Shown one piece after another: positions 8,947 through 17,323 of a DNA stretch of 64,000 bases (its first letter is position 1; each line of letters opens with the position of its first letter). The notes under the pieces are model-generated. The model had not been told where the DNA came from. It did not search any database and saw nothing but the letters and a program-made list of their open reading frames with translations. Both the position numbers and the translations under genes were made by a program. The stretch is from Paenibacillus sp. JCM 10914 (GTDB taxonomy: Bacteria > Bacillota > Bacilli > Paenibacillales > Paenibacillaceae): NCBI RefSeq assembly GCF_001315105.1, contig NZ_BAZR01000005.1, positions 1-64,000 on the forward strand. The letters run 5' to 3'.

Positions 8947-9933
8947 CTATGATGTGGGTCTTTGGTTGTATTTCTCCACGCCGCCTGATTTCTCAAGTCG
9001 TTTGGACAGGAAACCAATGAAGATGGGCAGAAGAATCGCGGTTGTCACTACGCTTGCGGCAATTTGTACGGTTGCCAGTTCGGCGATGGGAGCAAATGAT
9101 GCGTTCGCAGCCACAATCGCAGCTGGAGTACCTACTGCATTACCTGCTGTGGAGCCTTCCGAAGCCCCGACGATCGGGTTCCAGCCAATGGCTCTGAATA
9201 ACAGGAAGCCAATTCCGCCGGTAAGCAATACGGTCAGCACGCCAAGCAAGATACCGCTGAGTCCGCCTTGGATGATGGACGAAAAGTTGATGCCCATACC
9301 CAGAGAGAAGGCAAAGAAAGGAACCAGCTTGTCGCTGCCTTTATGCAGCCAATCGGCCATATCCCGGTCCAGGTTTCCGATCACGACACCGACGAGCAGG
9401 GGAAGTAGTACCGCAACGAAAGACATCGGCGAGAACATGCCATTAGCAAAGCCCATGGCGCCGAAGATCGAGAGCGCGACCATCGTCAAGAACGGCCCGT
9501 CGCTCAGTGCAAGGAAAGGGTAGGCAGCTTTGTCATCTTCTTTCCCGTATTGTCCTGCTAACGCAATATACAGTCCGCCGTTGGAATTCGTCATCGCGGC
9601 GATAATGGCGAGCGGGGCAAGACCAAGGAATAATCCATTGGAATCCGCAAACAGAATGGCGATCAAACCTAGTGCCGCACCGATCACCCATTTAAACACC
9701 AGCAATGTGACGCCTTTTCCGACGGAAGATCCCGCTGTCTTAAACGTGATTTGCGTTCCGGCAATCAATAAGAAGAGGGCGATGAGCGTACTTGAGCTAT
9801 TCACGAATAAGGCCTCCGTGAAACCGCCGATCCGCAAAGCGTTTGGTGCAAATGTATTGATACATGCTCCGATGAGGAGAGGAACAACCATCATACCGCC
9901 AGGGATACGATCTAATGTTGCTTTGATTTTCAT
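8947..9933 (-). CDS. kdgT: KdgT-family sugar-acid permease (2-keto-3-deoxygluconate permease type)
   Basis: 328-residue polytopic membrane protein of the KdgT family (proton symporters for 2-keto-3-deoxygluconate and related acids), with about ten hydrophobic segments. Typical features: start MKIKATLDRIPGGMM, LFLIAGTQI, the AAMTNSNGGLY motif, ALSDGPFLTM, and the late GASEGSTAGNAVGTPAA loop. I place the start at ATG 9931-9933 because AAGGAG lies 8 bases upstream; an upstream in-frame ATG at 9993 lacks a ribosome site. Being first in the operon with a DUF1537 kinase and PdxA2 suggests that the real cargo is a four-carbon acid (threonate or erythronate) rather than KDG. That is an inference from neighbours. 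Confidence 0.83.
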   Translation of the reverse strand: MKIKATLDRIPGGMMVVPLLIGACINTFAPNALRIGGFTEALFVNSSSTLIALFLLIAGTQITFKTAGSSVGKGVTLLVFKWVIGAALGLIAILFADSNGLFLGLAPLAIIAAMTNSNGGLYIALAGQYGKEDDKAAYPFLALSDGPFLTMVALSIFGAMGFANGMFSPMSFVAVLLPLLVGVVIGNLDRDMADWLHKGSDKLVPFFAFSLGMGINFSSIIQGGLSGILLGVLTVLLTGGIGFLLFRAIGWNPIVGASEGSTAGNAVGTPAAIVAANASFAPIAELATVQIAASVVTTAILLPIFIGFLSKRLEKSGGVEKYNQRPTS

Positions 9934-9961
9934 AATATTAGCTCCTTGTGTAATCGTTTTA

Positions 9962-9984
9962 TTGAAGCGTTTGCAGTAATTATA
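9962..9984 (-). promoter_or_regulatory. kdgT-dtnK-pdxA2 promoter with cre-like site
   Basis: Read on the minus strand, TATAAT (plus 9979-9984) is followed at once by TGCAAACGCTTCAA (plus 9962-9975). That sequence matches the CcpA cre consensus TGAAARCGYTWNCA at 12 of 14 positions. The site would overlap the transcription start. No good -35 is visible, so the promoter may need an activator. Confidence 0.5.
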
Positions 9985-10006
9985 GTAGTCCAAATTGTTT
10001 ATTTTA

Positions 10007-10067
10007 GCAACATATAATTTTTGTAAATATTATAATTCCGTAAAAATGTTTAAAATTGCAACATATA
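10007..10067 (-). promoter_or_regulatory. direct repeats GCAACATATA upstream of kdgT
   Basis: The 10-mer GCAACATATA occurs at 10007-10016 and 10058-10067, 51 bp apart (close to five helical turns) in the same orientation, upstream of the kdgT -10. These are candidate binding sites for the PrpR_N-type regulator encoded next door (inference). Confidence 0.45.
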
Positions 10068-10079
10068 TGATGAAAAAGA

Positions 10080-10112
10080 GCGTAAACTTAAAGTTACTCT
10101 TTAAGTTTACGC
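10080..10112 (-). terminator. terminator overlapping the regulator stop codon
   Basis: 14-bp perfect stem (10080-10093 and 10099-10112), 5-base loop, and a T-rich tail (CTCTTTTTC) on the minus strand. The regulator's TAA (10094-10096) sits in the loop. Confidence 0.75.
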
Positions 10113-11776
10113 CAAAGTGTGGCTCGATTAATCCCTAATCGTTCTGCCGCTCTCGATTGGTTATTATTTTCCTCATGAAGTACGTGTTGAATAATTTCTT
10201 TCTCGATCTCTTTTAGCGTCCCTTCCAGTTGGATGGGGCTTGAGGCGGAATTCCCATCCAGTAGACGCGATAATGTTTCGGCTGAGATTACGTAATCCGC
10301 TTCGTTCAAGGCGGCTTGTTTGATGATCTGTTTAAGCTGCCCGATTGTCATACGCGAAGCAGCTTGTCGCAGCAGCTGTAATGCGTCATCCTTAATCTTC
10401 ACCGCAGTAGTCCCGTATTTCTGATGGTATCGGCTTAAAAAATGCTGAATGAGCGAAGGCAGATCGTCCAAGCGGTCAGACAGCGACGGCATGATGATCG
10501 TATTCAGCTTCGCCATCTCGGCTCCAGGTCGGTCAAGCGCCTGCTCGCTAAGCATGAATATGCCAATTCGCCTGTGTTGGCAGGCCTCAATGAATGCTGT
10601 GAACCGAGGATCATGAATACCTTGTTCAATATGAAGCAATTCGACATTGCGAACGTTGGACAGCGGAATCTTCTCTAACTGACCCGGGGGAACTTGAGCT
10701 GCATCGACCTGTAGCAGCAAGCCGCCTTCCGAGTACAATTGAGAAATGTATTGAACGATGAATGACTTCCCCGTATCTTTCTCCCCGAGCAGATGAATAG
10801 GTTCAAGGTGTTTATAAAGGGCTTCGATGTTCTCCAATGTTGAACGCATAGCGGAGGATTCAGCTACGATCGGCTCAGTTAAAGCATCAGTGATTACTTT
10901 TATCCCTGGCTGCGTTAATTCATAAGGTTGTTCCTTTTCCAGAGTGTAAACTTTATACGTTGTATGATTCAATGTCGTTTCATACGCCGTGACCGCAAGC
11001 TGGAAGTCGTCGACCATAAAGACGTTCTGAATGATGGATTTGTGGAAATCCAAGTTGGTATTGGTTAGGAAAATATGATGATCCGTCAACGGGCTATGGT
11101 CGAAATCGGTCAATTGCTCGAATATGATCTCATTCTGATCGTTAAATATGACGAGATTCGGATGTTCCTTCATAACCAGATCGTTCAATATCAACGAGAC
11201 GACATTGTTTTTGCTAAGGTAGCGATAGATAAGCTGGGCATCCTCAAGGGCTCTTACGATTGATTCCTTGCCGGAATGTATTAACAAACCGTTCAAACCG
11301 TATGCCTTGGCTGTATTCACGGTGACCACGTCACCAACAATCTGACGGTAACCGTCGGCCTTCAGCTCTAGTAGTAACCTTGCAACGTCTTCAGAGCTAT
11401 GTATCGTGTAAACTTTTAAAGGCAAGTCCATCAGATCTATAATCGATTGTGCGCCTGAGGTTATATTGGAAAAGCCGACGATGGCGGTTTTCTCGTTAAA
11501 CTGGCTCGCTAGTGTCAATGAACGGATCATGTCGTATCCCGAGAGGTGGACGTCAATGACCGGGATGGTCACCGCGTCTTTGATCCGTTGCGCCGTACCG
11601 CCGCGACTAATAATTACTTCGGCCCCGTCTTTCTCGGCATGCGCTGCTAATTCGGCTCCTTTCATCAAGTCGCCGACCGCATACTGAATGTCCAGCTCGG
11701 GAAAATGGGGAATGCACTCTTGTATTACGGGAATCATTGCTTCATATGGAGCAATCATATGGACGCGTGTACGCAT
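10094..11776 (-). CDS. PrpR_N-type transcriptional regulator with degenerate AAA+ domain
   Basis: 560-residue regulator. Residues about 1-190 are a PrpR_N sensory domain (VIISRGGTAQRIK, IPVIDVHLSGYDM, VTVNTAKAYGLNGLLIHSG). A PAS-like segment follows (about 195-300), then a shortened AAA+ region whose Walker A is GEKDTGKS. The C-terminus is a Fis-type helix-turn-helix (NNNQSRAAERLGINRATLWRKL). The GAFTGA loop needed to contact sigma-54 is absent, and the Walker B region reads VELLHIEQ, without the usual Asp pair. So it probably does not activate sigma-54 promoters in the classical way. Next to kdgT-dtnK-pdxA2 and ending 160 bases upstream of kdgT, it is the likely local regulator responding to the acid substrate or its phosphate (inference). 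Start at ATG 11776; the ribosome site upstream is weak. Confidence 0.8.
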   Translation of the reverse strand: MRTRVHMIAPYEAMIPVIQECIPHFPELDIQYAVGDLMKGAELAAHAEKDGAEVIISRGGTAQRIKDAVTIPVIDVHLSGYDMIRSLTLASQFNEKTAIVGFSNITSGAQSIIDLMDLPLKVYTIHSSEDVARLLLELKADGYRQIVGDVVTVNTAKAYGLNGLLIHSGKESIVRALEDAQLIYRYLSKNNVVSLILNDLVMKEHPNLVIFNDQNEIIFEQLTDFDHSPLTDHHIFLTNTNLDFHKSIIQNVFMVDDFQLAVTAYETTLNHTTYKVYTLEKEQPYELTQPGIKVITDALTEPIVAESSAMRSTLENIEALYKHLEPIHLLGEKDTGKSFIVQYISQLYSEGGLLLQVDAAQVPPGQLEKIPLSNVRNVELLHIEQGIHDPRFTAFIEACQHRRIGIFMLSEQALDRPGAEMAKLNTIIMPSLSDRLDDLPSLIQHFLSRYHQKYGTTAVKIKDDALQLLRQAASRMTIGQLKQIIKQAALNEADYVISAETLSRLLDGNSASSPIQLEGTLKEIEKEIIQHVLHEENNNQSRAAERLGINRATLWRKLKE

Positions 11777-12030
11777 AACTTACCCTGCCTTTACTATAAT
11801 CATCCAGTCGTATACCCGTATTCACGGAATCAAGATGTTTACTTTTTATTATAGCCAACTTATATCGGAATCGCACCTCGCGAGTATAAGCAGCATGTCC
11901 TATGACGAATGCCTATCGGCTATAAGGATCACTACAGATCGGGCTTCCAATGGGATTTTTTGTTCTTTTGCGTAGTACTAGAATCTATTTTATAATAATA
12001 GGCTAACATAAACAGCGGTAGGAGGAACCA
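11777..12030. promoter_or_regulatory. divergent intergenic region, regulator / mscS
   Basis: 254 bases between divergent genes. A TATAAT-like element at about 11991-11996 lies on the mscS side and AGGAGG sits just before the mscS ATG. No clear operator was seen. Confidence 0.3.
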
Positions 12031-13290
12031 ATGGATTTTATCAGAAACCAACTAGACGGATACGGCATGAGCGAGCAAACGGTGATTTATCTATCCAACA
12101 TGATCATGGTCCTTTTCATTGCGCTGGTCTCGATTCTGGCTAATTACATCGCGAAGAAGATCGTGCTGAAGACGATTATTCATATCGTCAACAACAATCG
12201 GTATACGTGGGACAATATCATCGTGGAGAAAAAAGTGTTCCACAAGCTGTCGCATCTCGTGCCGGCGATCATTATTTATTTCTCGGCGTCGATCTTTCCG
12301 GCGTACCAGACCCTAATTGAAAAAGCAGCAATGACGTATATGATCATTGTTACGATCATGGTGTTCAATGCGCTGCTGAATGCGTTTGACGAGATTTATC
12401 GCTCGTTTGAAGTGTCCAAGGTCAGACCGATCAAGAGCTACATCCAGGTGGCCAAAATCGTGCTGTTCATTATTGGCGGCATCATTGTCATCTCGAACCT
12501 CATCGGCCAGAATCCGCTGATCATTCTCAGTGGGCTTGGCGCCTTGTCGGCGGTTCTGATGCTCGTATTCAAGGATTCCATCCTTGGTCTCGTGGCCGGG
12601 GTGCAGTTATCGTCCAATGATATGGTGCGGGTTGGCGACTGGATCGAGATGCCCAAATATGATGCTGACGGCGATGTCATCGACATTACCTTGAACACGG
12701 TGAAGGTCATGAACTTCGATAAGACGATCACCATGATTCCCAGCTATGCACTCATTTCGGATTCATTTAAGAACTGGCGGGGGATGCAGGTATCCGGCGG
12801 CCGAAGAATCAAGCGGAGCATTTATATCGACACGAGCAGCATCTGCTTTTGTACCCAGGATATGATCGAGGAATTTCGGAAGATCCACTACCTGTCCGAC
12901 TATGTTGCGAGCCGATTAGAAGAGATTGAGGAGTATAACCTGGAGCATCAGATCAATAGGGATAGCAACGTTAATGGAAGACAATTGACTAATATCGGCG
13001 TGTTCCGAATTTATATTCAGGAGTATTTGAAAAATCATCCGAGAATCCATAAGGACATGACGCTCATCGTCAGACAGTTAGCGCCCGGCGATAATGGAAT
13101 GCCACTGGAAATCTATGCGTTCACGAATGATACGAACTGGGGCATATATGAATCGATACAGGCGGATATCTTCGATCATATCTTTGCCGTTGCCTCGACA
13201 TTCGGGCTTCGAGCTTTCCAGAATCCAACAGGCCATGATATTGTTCATTTAAAAGAAAGCTCAGATTATGTACGCGAATATGGAAGCTAG
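12031..13290 (+). CDS. MscS-family mechanosensitive ion channel
   Basis: 419-residue member of the MscS family, which opens on membrane tension and releases solutes in hypo-osmotic shock. N-terminal hydrophobic helices (IYLSNMIMVLFIALVSILAN; HLVPAIIIYFSASIF; TYMIIVTIMVFNALL; KIVLFIIGGIIVISNLIG) are followed by the pore helix region GLGALSAVLMLVFKDSILGLVAG. The beta domain contains VRVGDWIEM and the signature IPSYALISDSFKNWRGM. Size and domain order resemble the YbdG-like (miniconductance) subgroup more than the 286-residue E. coli MscS. AGGAGG lies 7 bases before the ATG. Monocistronic. Confidence 0.87.
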   Translation: MDFIRNQLDGYGMSEQTVIYLSNMIMVLFIALVSILANYIAKKIVLKTIIHIVNNNRYTWDNIIVEKKVFHKLSHLVPAIIIYFSASIFPAYQTLIEKAAMTYMIIVTIMVFNALLNAFDEIYRSFEVSKVRPIKSYIQVAKIVLFIIGGIIVISNLIGQNPLIILSGLGALSAVLMLVFKDSILGLVAGVQLSSNDMVRVGDWIEMPKYDADGDVIDITLNTVKVMNFDKTITMIPSYALISDSFKNWRGMQVSGGRRIKRSIYIDTSSICFCTQDMIEEFRKIHYLSDYVASRLEEIEEYNLEHQINRDSNVNGRQLTNIGVFRIYIQEYLKNHPRIHKDMTLIVRQLAPGDNGMPLEIYAFTNDTNWGIYESIQADIFDHIFAVASTFGLRAFQNPTGHDIVHLKESSDYVREYGS

Positions 13291-13414
13291 GACGCAAATA
13301 CCATTTCGTTGAAGAATTTGCAAGTGGAAGCATTGCTTCAAGCCCTTGTCTGTCGCACGGCGGATGGACTAGGGTTTGAAGTTTTATTTTTAATATGGTA
13401 TATGTTACTATATA

Positions 13415-13431
13415 ACCGACAGTCAGTCGGT
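13415..13431 (+). promoter_or_regulatory. TetR-type operator
   Basis: Inverted repeat ACCGAC-N5-GTCGGT (13415-13420/13426-13431), extended by another CGGT. It lies 27 bases before the tetR-family start codon and downstream of AT-rich promoter-like sequence (TTGAAG 13376-13381, TATATG 13399-13404). Its position and symmetry are typical of an autoregulated TetR operator. Confidence 0.65.
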
Positions 13432-13457
13432 CGGTATCAAGCAAAGGAGATATATAC

Positions 13458-14090
13458 ATGCGAGTTGTAAAACAAGCGGAGGAACGCAGGAATGAAATCC
13501 TTGATGCGGCGGACGAACTTTTTGGTCTAAAGGGATTTGACGGCACAAGTACAAACAATATTCTCGAGAAGGTCGGAATTGCGCGGGGGACATTGTATCA
13601 TCACTTCAAGTCGAAAGAGGATATTATGGACGCGCTGATCGAGCGATATAGTGACCGTCTTCTAAGTGCAGCACAGGAAATTGCCATAGACAAGAGCATA
13701 CCCGTAGTCGAGCGGCTTACCCGTGTTGTCATGGCACTGAACATAAGTGGTGGAGGCAGCAAAGAAATGATGGAGCATATCCATAAGCCGCAGAATGCGC
13801 TGATGCATCAAAAAATACAAAAGGTCATCGTCAATGGTGTGCCGCCGATCCTGACGGAAATCATTCGGGAAGGTATTCAGCAGGGAATGTTCAGCACACC
13901 GTTTCCGTATGAATGCATGGAAATGGTGGTGATCTATGCGAATACCCTTTTTGACGATGATGATATGATTACACTCACGAACGAGGAACGCTCTTCACGA
14001 ATGATGGCTTTTATCTACAATGTAGAAAGATTACTTGGTGCAGAAAGCGGTAGCTTAATGGACGTTATGAAGATGCCTGGCAGTATCTAA
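13458..14090 (+). CDS. TetR/AcrR family transcriptional regulator
   Basis: 210-residue TetR-family repressor. The N-terminal helix-turn-helix is clear: RRNEILDAADELFGLKGFDGTSTNNILEKVGIARGTLYHHFKSKEDIM, which I cite by its parts (residues about 9-56: ILDAADELF, TSTNNILEKVGI, GTLYHHF). The remaining ~150 residues are a ligand-binding domain of unknown specificity. AAGGAG precedes the ATG. It is followed after 57 bases by an FtsX-type permease and its ATPase, so it most likely represses this exporter operon and itself through the ACCGAC-N5-GTCGGT site upstream. Confidence 0.88.
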   Translation: MRVVKQAEERRNEILDAADELFGLKGFDGTSTNNILEKVGIARGTLYHHFKSKEDIMDALIERYSDRLLSAAQEIAIDKSIPVVERLTRVVMALNISGGGSKEMMEHIHKPQNALMHQKIQKVIVNGVPPILTEIIREGIQQGMFSTPFPYECMEMVVIYANTLFDDDDMITLTNEERSSRMMAFIYNVERLLGAESGSLMDVMKMPGSI

Positions 14091-14147
14091 GTTGGTCATT
14101 CTGTACAACCCCAAATCGGTTGAAAAGCCTGAATCCATGGAGGACTT

Positions 14148-16466
14148 ATGTATTACAGAATCATCCGCAATGATATTTCAAACAGCAAAGGGATCACCTT
14201 GACAACCATGATATTTATTGCTGCTGCAGCTATGCTTGTTTCGCTTGCGGCCATCCTCTTTGTCAATCTTTCGGGAGCGTTAAATGAATTCATGACTATG
14301 GCGAAAACGCCGCATTTTATGCAGATGCACTCCGGTGAGATCGATCCCAAACAACTTCAGGCTTTTGCAGAGGAAGATACCAATGTCGAGGAATTTCAGG
14401 TGCTTGCATTTCTTAACATAGACGGCTCGCAAATACGATTTGGCGATCGTTCGCTTGCGAATAGCGTGCAGGATAATGGGTTCAGTATCCAGAGCGAAAG
14501 GTTCGATTATCTCCTGGATCTTGACGGTCGTGTCATAGATGCATCGGATGGAGAGCTTTATGTTCCAATCAGCTACATCAAGGACAGCTACATCCAGGTT
14601 GGCGACAAAGCTACCGTGAGCGGGAAGGAATTTACGGTCGCGGGATTCCTGCGAGATTCGCAGATGAATTCCCCGCTAGCCTCTTCGAAAAGATTCTTGA
14701 TCAGTCCAAATGACTTCGCAGAATTGAAGAATGCTGGCAGCATAGAGTATCTAATCGAGTTTAGATTAAAGGATCTGTCCAAACTCGGCGAATTCGAAAC
14801 GGCTTATGCCGCGGCGGGACTTGAAGCGAATGGACCCACGGTTACCTATTCGCTTTTCAAAATGATGAACGCACTTTCCGATGGCATGATGATAGGGATT
14901 GTTCTTCTTGTAAGCATCCTGGTTGTTGTAATTGCCTTGATGTGTATTCGCCTTACGCTCCTGGCGAACATCGAAGACGATTACCGCGAAATTGGCGTCT
15001 TGAAGGCAATAGGGCTGCGTATCAACGATATGAAGAAGATTTATCTTGCGAAGTACGCCGCGATTGCAATGGCAGGCTGCATTCTTGGTCTTGCACTTTC
15101 TTTTATGTTCAGAGGTATGCTTCTTGACAATATCCGTCTTCATATGGGGGGAAGCGACAATCGTTCTCTTGCCATCTTGCTCGGAATCATCAGCGTACTG
15201 CTTGTATTTCTTGCCATCATCTCCTATGTAAACAGGGTGCTGAGACGCTTTCGGAGAATATCGGCCGCCGAAGCGATCCGGTTTGGCACTTCACAAGAAA
15301 AAACCACGGGCGCACAACGTCTGACCTTGAGCGGGAACAGGCTGTTAAGTGCGAATATTTTTCTTGGTGTCAAAGATGTCCTCGCAAGGAAAAAAATCTA
15401 CGCCACGATGCTGGCCGTACTGATAATCTCTACATTCATCATGATTGTTCCGCAGAACCTCCACAACACGATTTCCTCAAAAAGCTTCATAAAATATATG
15501 GGGATAGGTCACAGCGACATGCGCATAGACATTCAGCAGACGGACAATCTTTCGGGAAGAGCCGCTGAAATTATAGACACCATGAACAACGACAATGATA
15601 TTTCAACGTATTCGAAGCTTGCAACCAAAACTTTTAAGACCAAGGCGGCGGACGGTTCGGAGGAAAGGTTGAAGATCGAACTCGGCGACCATTCCATCTT
15701 TCCCGTAGCATATGCTGAAGGTAGAGCACCTGTCGCAGAAGACGAAATTGCTCTTTCCACTATGAATGCCAATGAACTGAGCAAACAGGTTGGCGATACC
15801 ATTACGTTGGTGATTGAAGGGAAGGAACAAAGACTCACGGTAAGCGGCGTTTATTCGGATATTACCAACGGAGGTAAGACCGCCAAGGCTGTTTTCAGCG
15901 ACCATTCGACAGACATTATGTGGTACGTGATTTATGCGGAGTTCACGCAACAAACTCCTATCGATCGTAAGGTTGCGGAATATGCGGACAGATTTGATTA
16001 TGCAAAGGTTTCGGACATTGATGAATATATTGCACAGACATACGGCTCCACCATAAGCTCCGTCGGTAAGGCTTCCAATACCGCAATTGTCGTCGCGCTA
16101 ATGATAACGGTATTGGTTACATGGTTGTTCATGACAATGCTTGTCGCAAAAGACAGGCATTCCATTGCCGTCATGAAAGCGTTCGGTTTTACAAATTCAG
16201 ATATTAAGGTGCAGTATGTTTCGCGATCGGCAATCGTTCTGATTGTCGGCATGATTCTCGGCACGTTATTGGCTAACACGCTCGGGGAGATGGTTGCGGG
16301 CGCGGTGATTTCTTCCTTTGGAGCGTCGGCGTTCCAGTTTACCGTCAATCCGCTTTCTGCGTATCTGATGAGTCCGATGATGATGGTAGGCTCGGTGCTT
16401 ATCGCGACCGTGATCGGCACATTGGGCGCGGAACAAATCAAAATTTCCGAGAATATAAAGGAGTAG
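14148..16466 (+). CDS. FtsX-like ABC transporter permease
   Basis: 772-residue membrane subunit of a MacB/FtsX-type ABC transporter. Topology is classical: TM1 near residues 17-45, a large extracytoplasmic loop, three TM segments with the FtsX core (MIGIVLLVSILVVVIALMCI; EIGVLKAIGLR; a helix near 330-350), a second extracytoplasmic domain after a TM near 425, and three final TM segments (about 640-760) with AVMKAFGFTNSDI. Such systems export peptides or lipids or resist antimicrobial peptides; the substrate is unknown here. The stop lies 4 bases before the ATPase start, and the regulator is just upstream, so the three genes form one operon. Confidence 0.85.
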   Translation: MYYRIIRNDISNSKGITLTTMIFIAAAAMLVSLAAILFVNLSGALNEFMTMAKTPHFMQMHSGEIDPKQLQAFAEEDTNVEEFQVLAFLNIDGSQIRFGDRSLANSVQDNGFSIQSERFDYLLDLDGRVIDASDGELYVPISYIKDSYIQVGDKATVSGKEFTVAGFLRDSQMNSPLASSKRFLISPNDFAELKNAGSIEYLIEFRLKDLSKLGEFETAYAAAGLEANGPTVTYSLFKMMNALSDGMMIGIVLLVSILVVVIALMCIRLTLLANIEDDYREIGVLKAIGLRINDMKKIYLAKYAAIAMAGCILGLALSFMFRGMLLDNIRLHMGGSDNRSLAILLGIISVLLVFLAIISYVNRVLRRFRRISAAEAIRFGTSQEKTTGAQRLTLSGNRLLSANIFLGVKDVLARKKIYATMLAVLIISTFIMIVPQNLHNTISSKSFIKYMGIGHSDMRIDIQQTDNLSGRAAEIIDTMNNDNDISTYSKLATKTFKTKAADGSEERLKIELGDHSIFPVAYAEGRAPVAEDEIALSTMNANELSKQVGDTITLVIEGKEQRLTVSGVYSDITNGGKTAKAVFSDHSTDIMWYVIYAEFTQQTPIDRKVAEYADRFDYAKVSDIDEYIAQTYGSTISSVGKASNTAIVVALMITVLVTWLFMTMLVAKDRHSIAVMKAFGFTNSDIKVQYVSRSAIVLIVGMILGTLLANTLGEMVAGAVISSFGASAFQFTVNPLSAYLMSPMMMVGSVLIATVIGTLGAEQIKISENIKE

Positions 16467-16470
16467 ATTT

Positions 16471-17228
16471 ATGAGGACGTTGGTTATCGGTGATCATATC
16501 GTGAAATCTTTCGGCGAGGGCGATGAAAAGCGCAATGTGCTCAACGGAGTGTCGGTTGAAATTAACGAGGGCGAGTTCGTTGCGGTAATGGGTCCTTCGG
16601 GTTCAGGCAAATCAACGCTGATGTTTGCGCTGAGCGGGACGGATGGCGTTAACGATGGAAAAATCGTTGTGGACGGCAGGGATTTATCGGAGATGGGGGA
16701 GAATGAGCTTTCAGATCTACGCAGAACAACCATGGGATTTGTGTTTCAACAGCCAACGATGCTAAAAAATCTGAATGTCCTCGACAACATCATTCTTCCT
16801 GCCATGAGGGACAACAGGAAAAACGTCGCAACAATAACTAAAAAAGCGAGAGCGCTTATGCAAAGAGTAGGTATTGCGGAACTTGAAAAGCGCGACATTA
16901 CCCAGGTTTCGGGAGGTCAGCTGCAGCGGGCGGGAATATGTCGTGCGCTGATGAACAATCCGAGCATCATCTTCGGCGACGAGCTACGGGCGCGCTCAAC
17001 ACAACATCTGCACAGGAAATGATGGACTTATTTTCCGAAATCAATAGCGAGGGTACTGCGATTATGCTGGTTACGCATGATGCTAAGGTTGCGGCGCGGA
17101 CGGAGCGTATTATGTTTATGCGTGATGGAACCATCGTAAGCGATTTACGACTTCCAAAGTTTAATGGCACAAATATGGAAGACAGGGTCGAGAAAGTAAC
17201 CGTGAAGATGAGGGAATTAGGAATATAA
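16471..17228 (+). CDS. ABC transporter ATP-binding protein (frameshifted)
   Basis: ATPase partner of the preceding permease, LolD/MacB-like. Walker A is GPSGSGKS (about residues 36-43), the Q-loop is FVFQQPTM, the signature is VSGGQLQRAGI, and Walker B is IIFGDE. Right after Walker B the frame breaks: gagCTACGGG appears at 16981-16990 where gagCCTACGGG (DE-P-T-G) is expected, so one C is missing at 16984. The next frame continues with GALNTTSAQEMMDLF, the H-loop LVTHDAKVA and the C-terminus to 17228. Restored length is about 252 residues, normal for the family. Sequencing error or recent mutation; all other motifs are intact. Confidence 0.88.
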
Positions 17229-17258
17229 TGTTAGCGATAGGGGCCTTTTAATAAAAAT

Positions 17259-17289
17259 AGCAGACGCCGGCTTATAGCTGGCGTCTGCT
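17259..17289 (-). terminator. terminator of the surface xylanase gene
   Basis: 13-base arms AGCAGACGCCGGC/GCTGGCGTCTGCT (one G-T pair) with a 5-base loop. The minus-strand transcript ends in ATTTTTATT. Confidence 0.75.
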
Positions 17290-17323
17290 TGTTGTTTAGC
17301 TGTTAGAGGGTCCCGTCGCTGCC

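Noticed and set aside
9934..10093. Sigma-54 (-24/-12) promoter for kdgT
   Set aside because: No GG-N10-GC pair with TGGCAC/TTGC context; the regulator also lacks GAFTGA.
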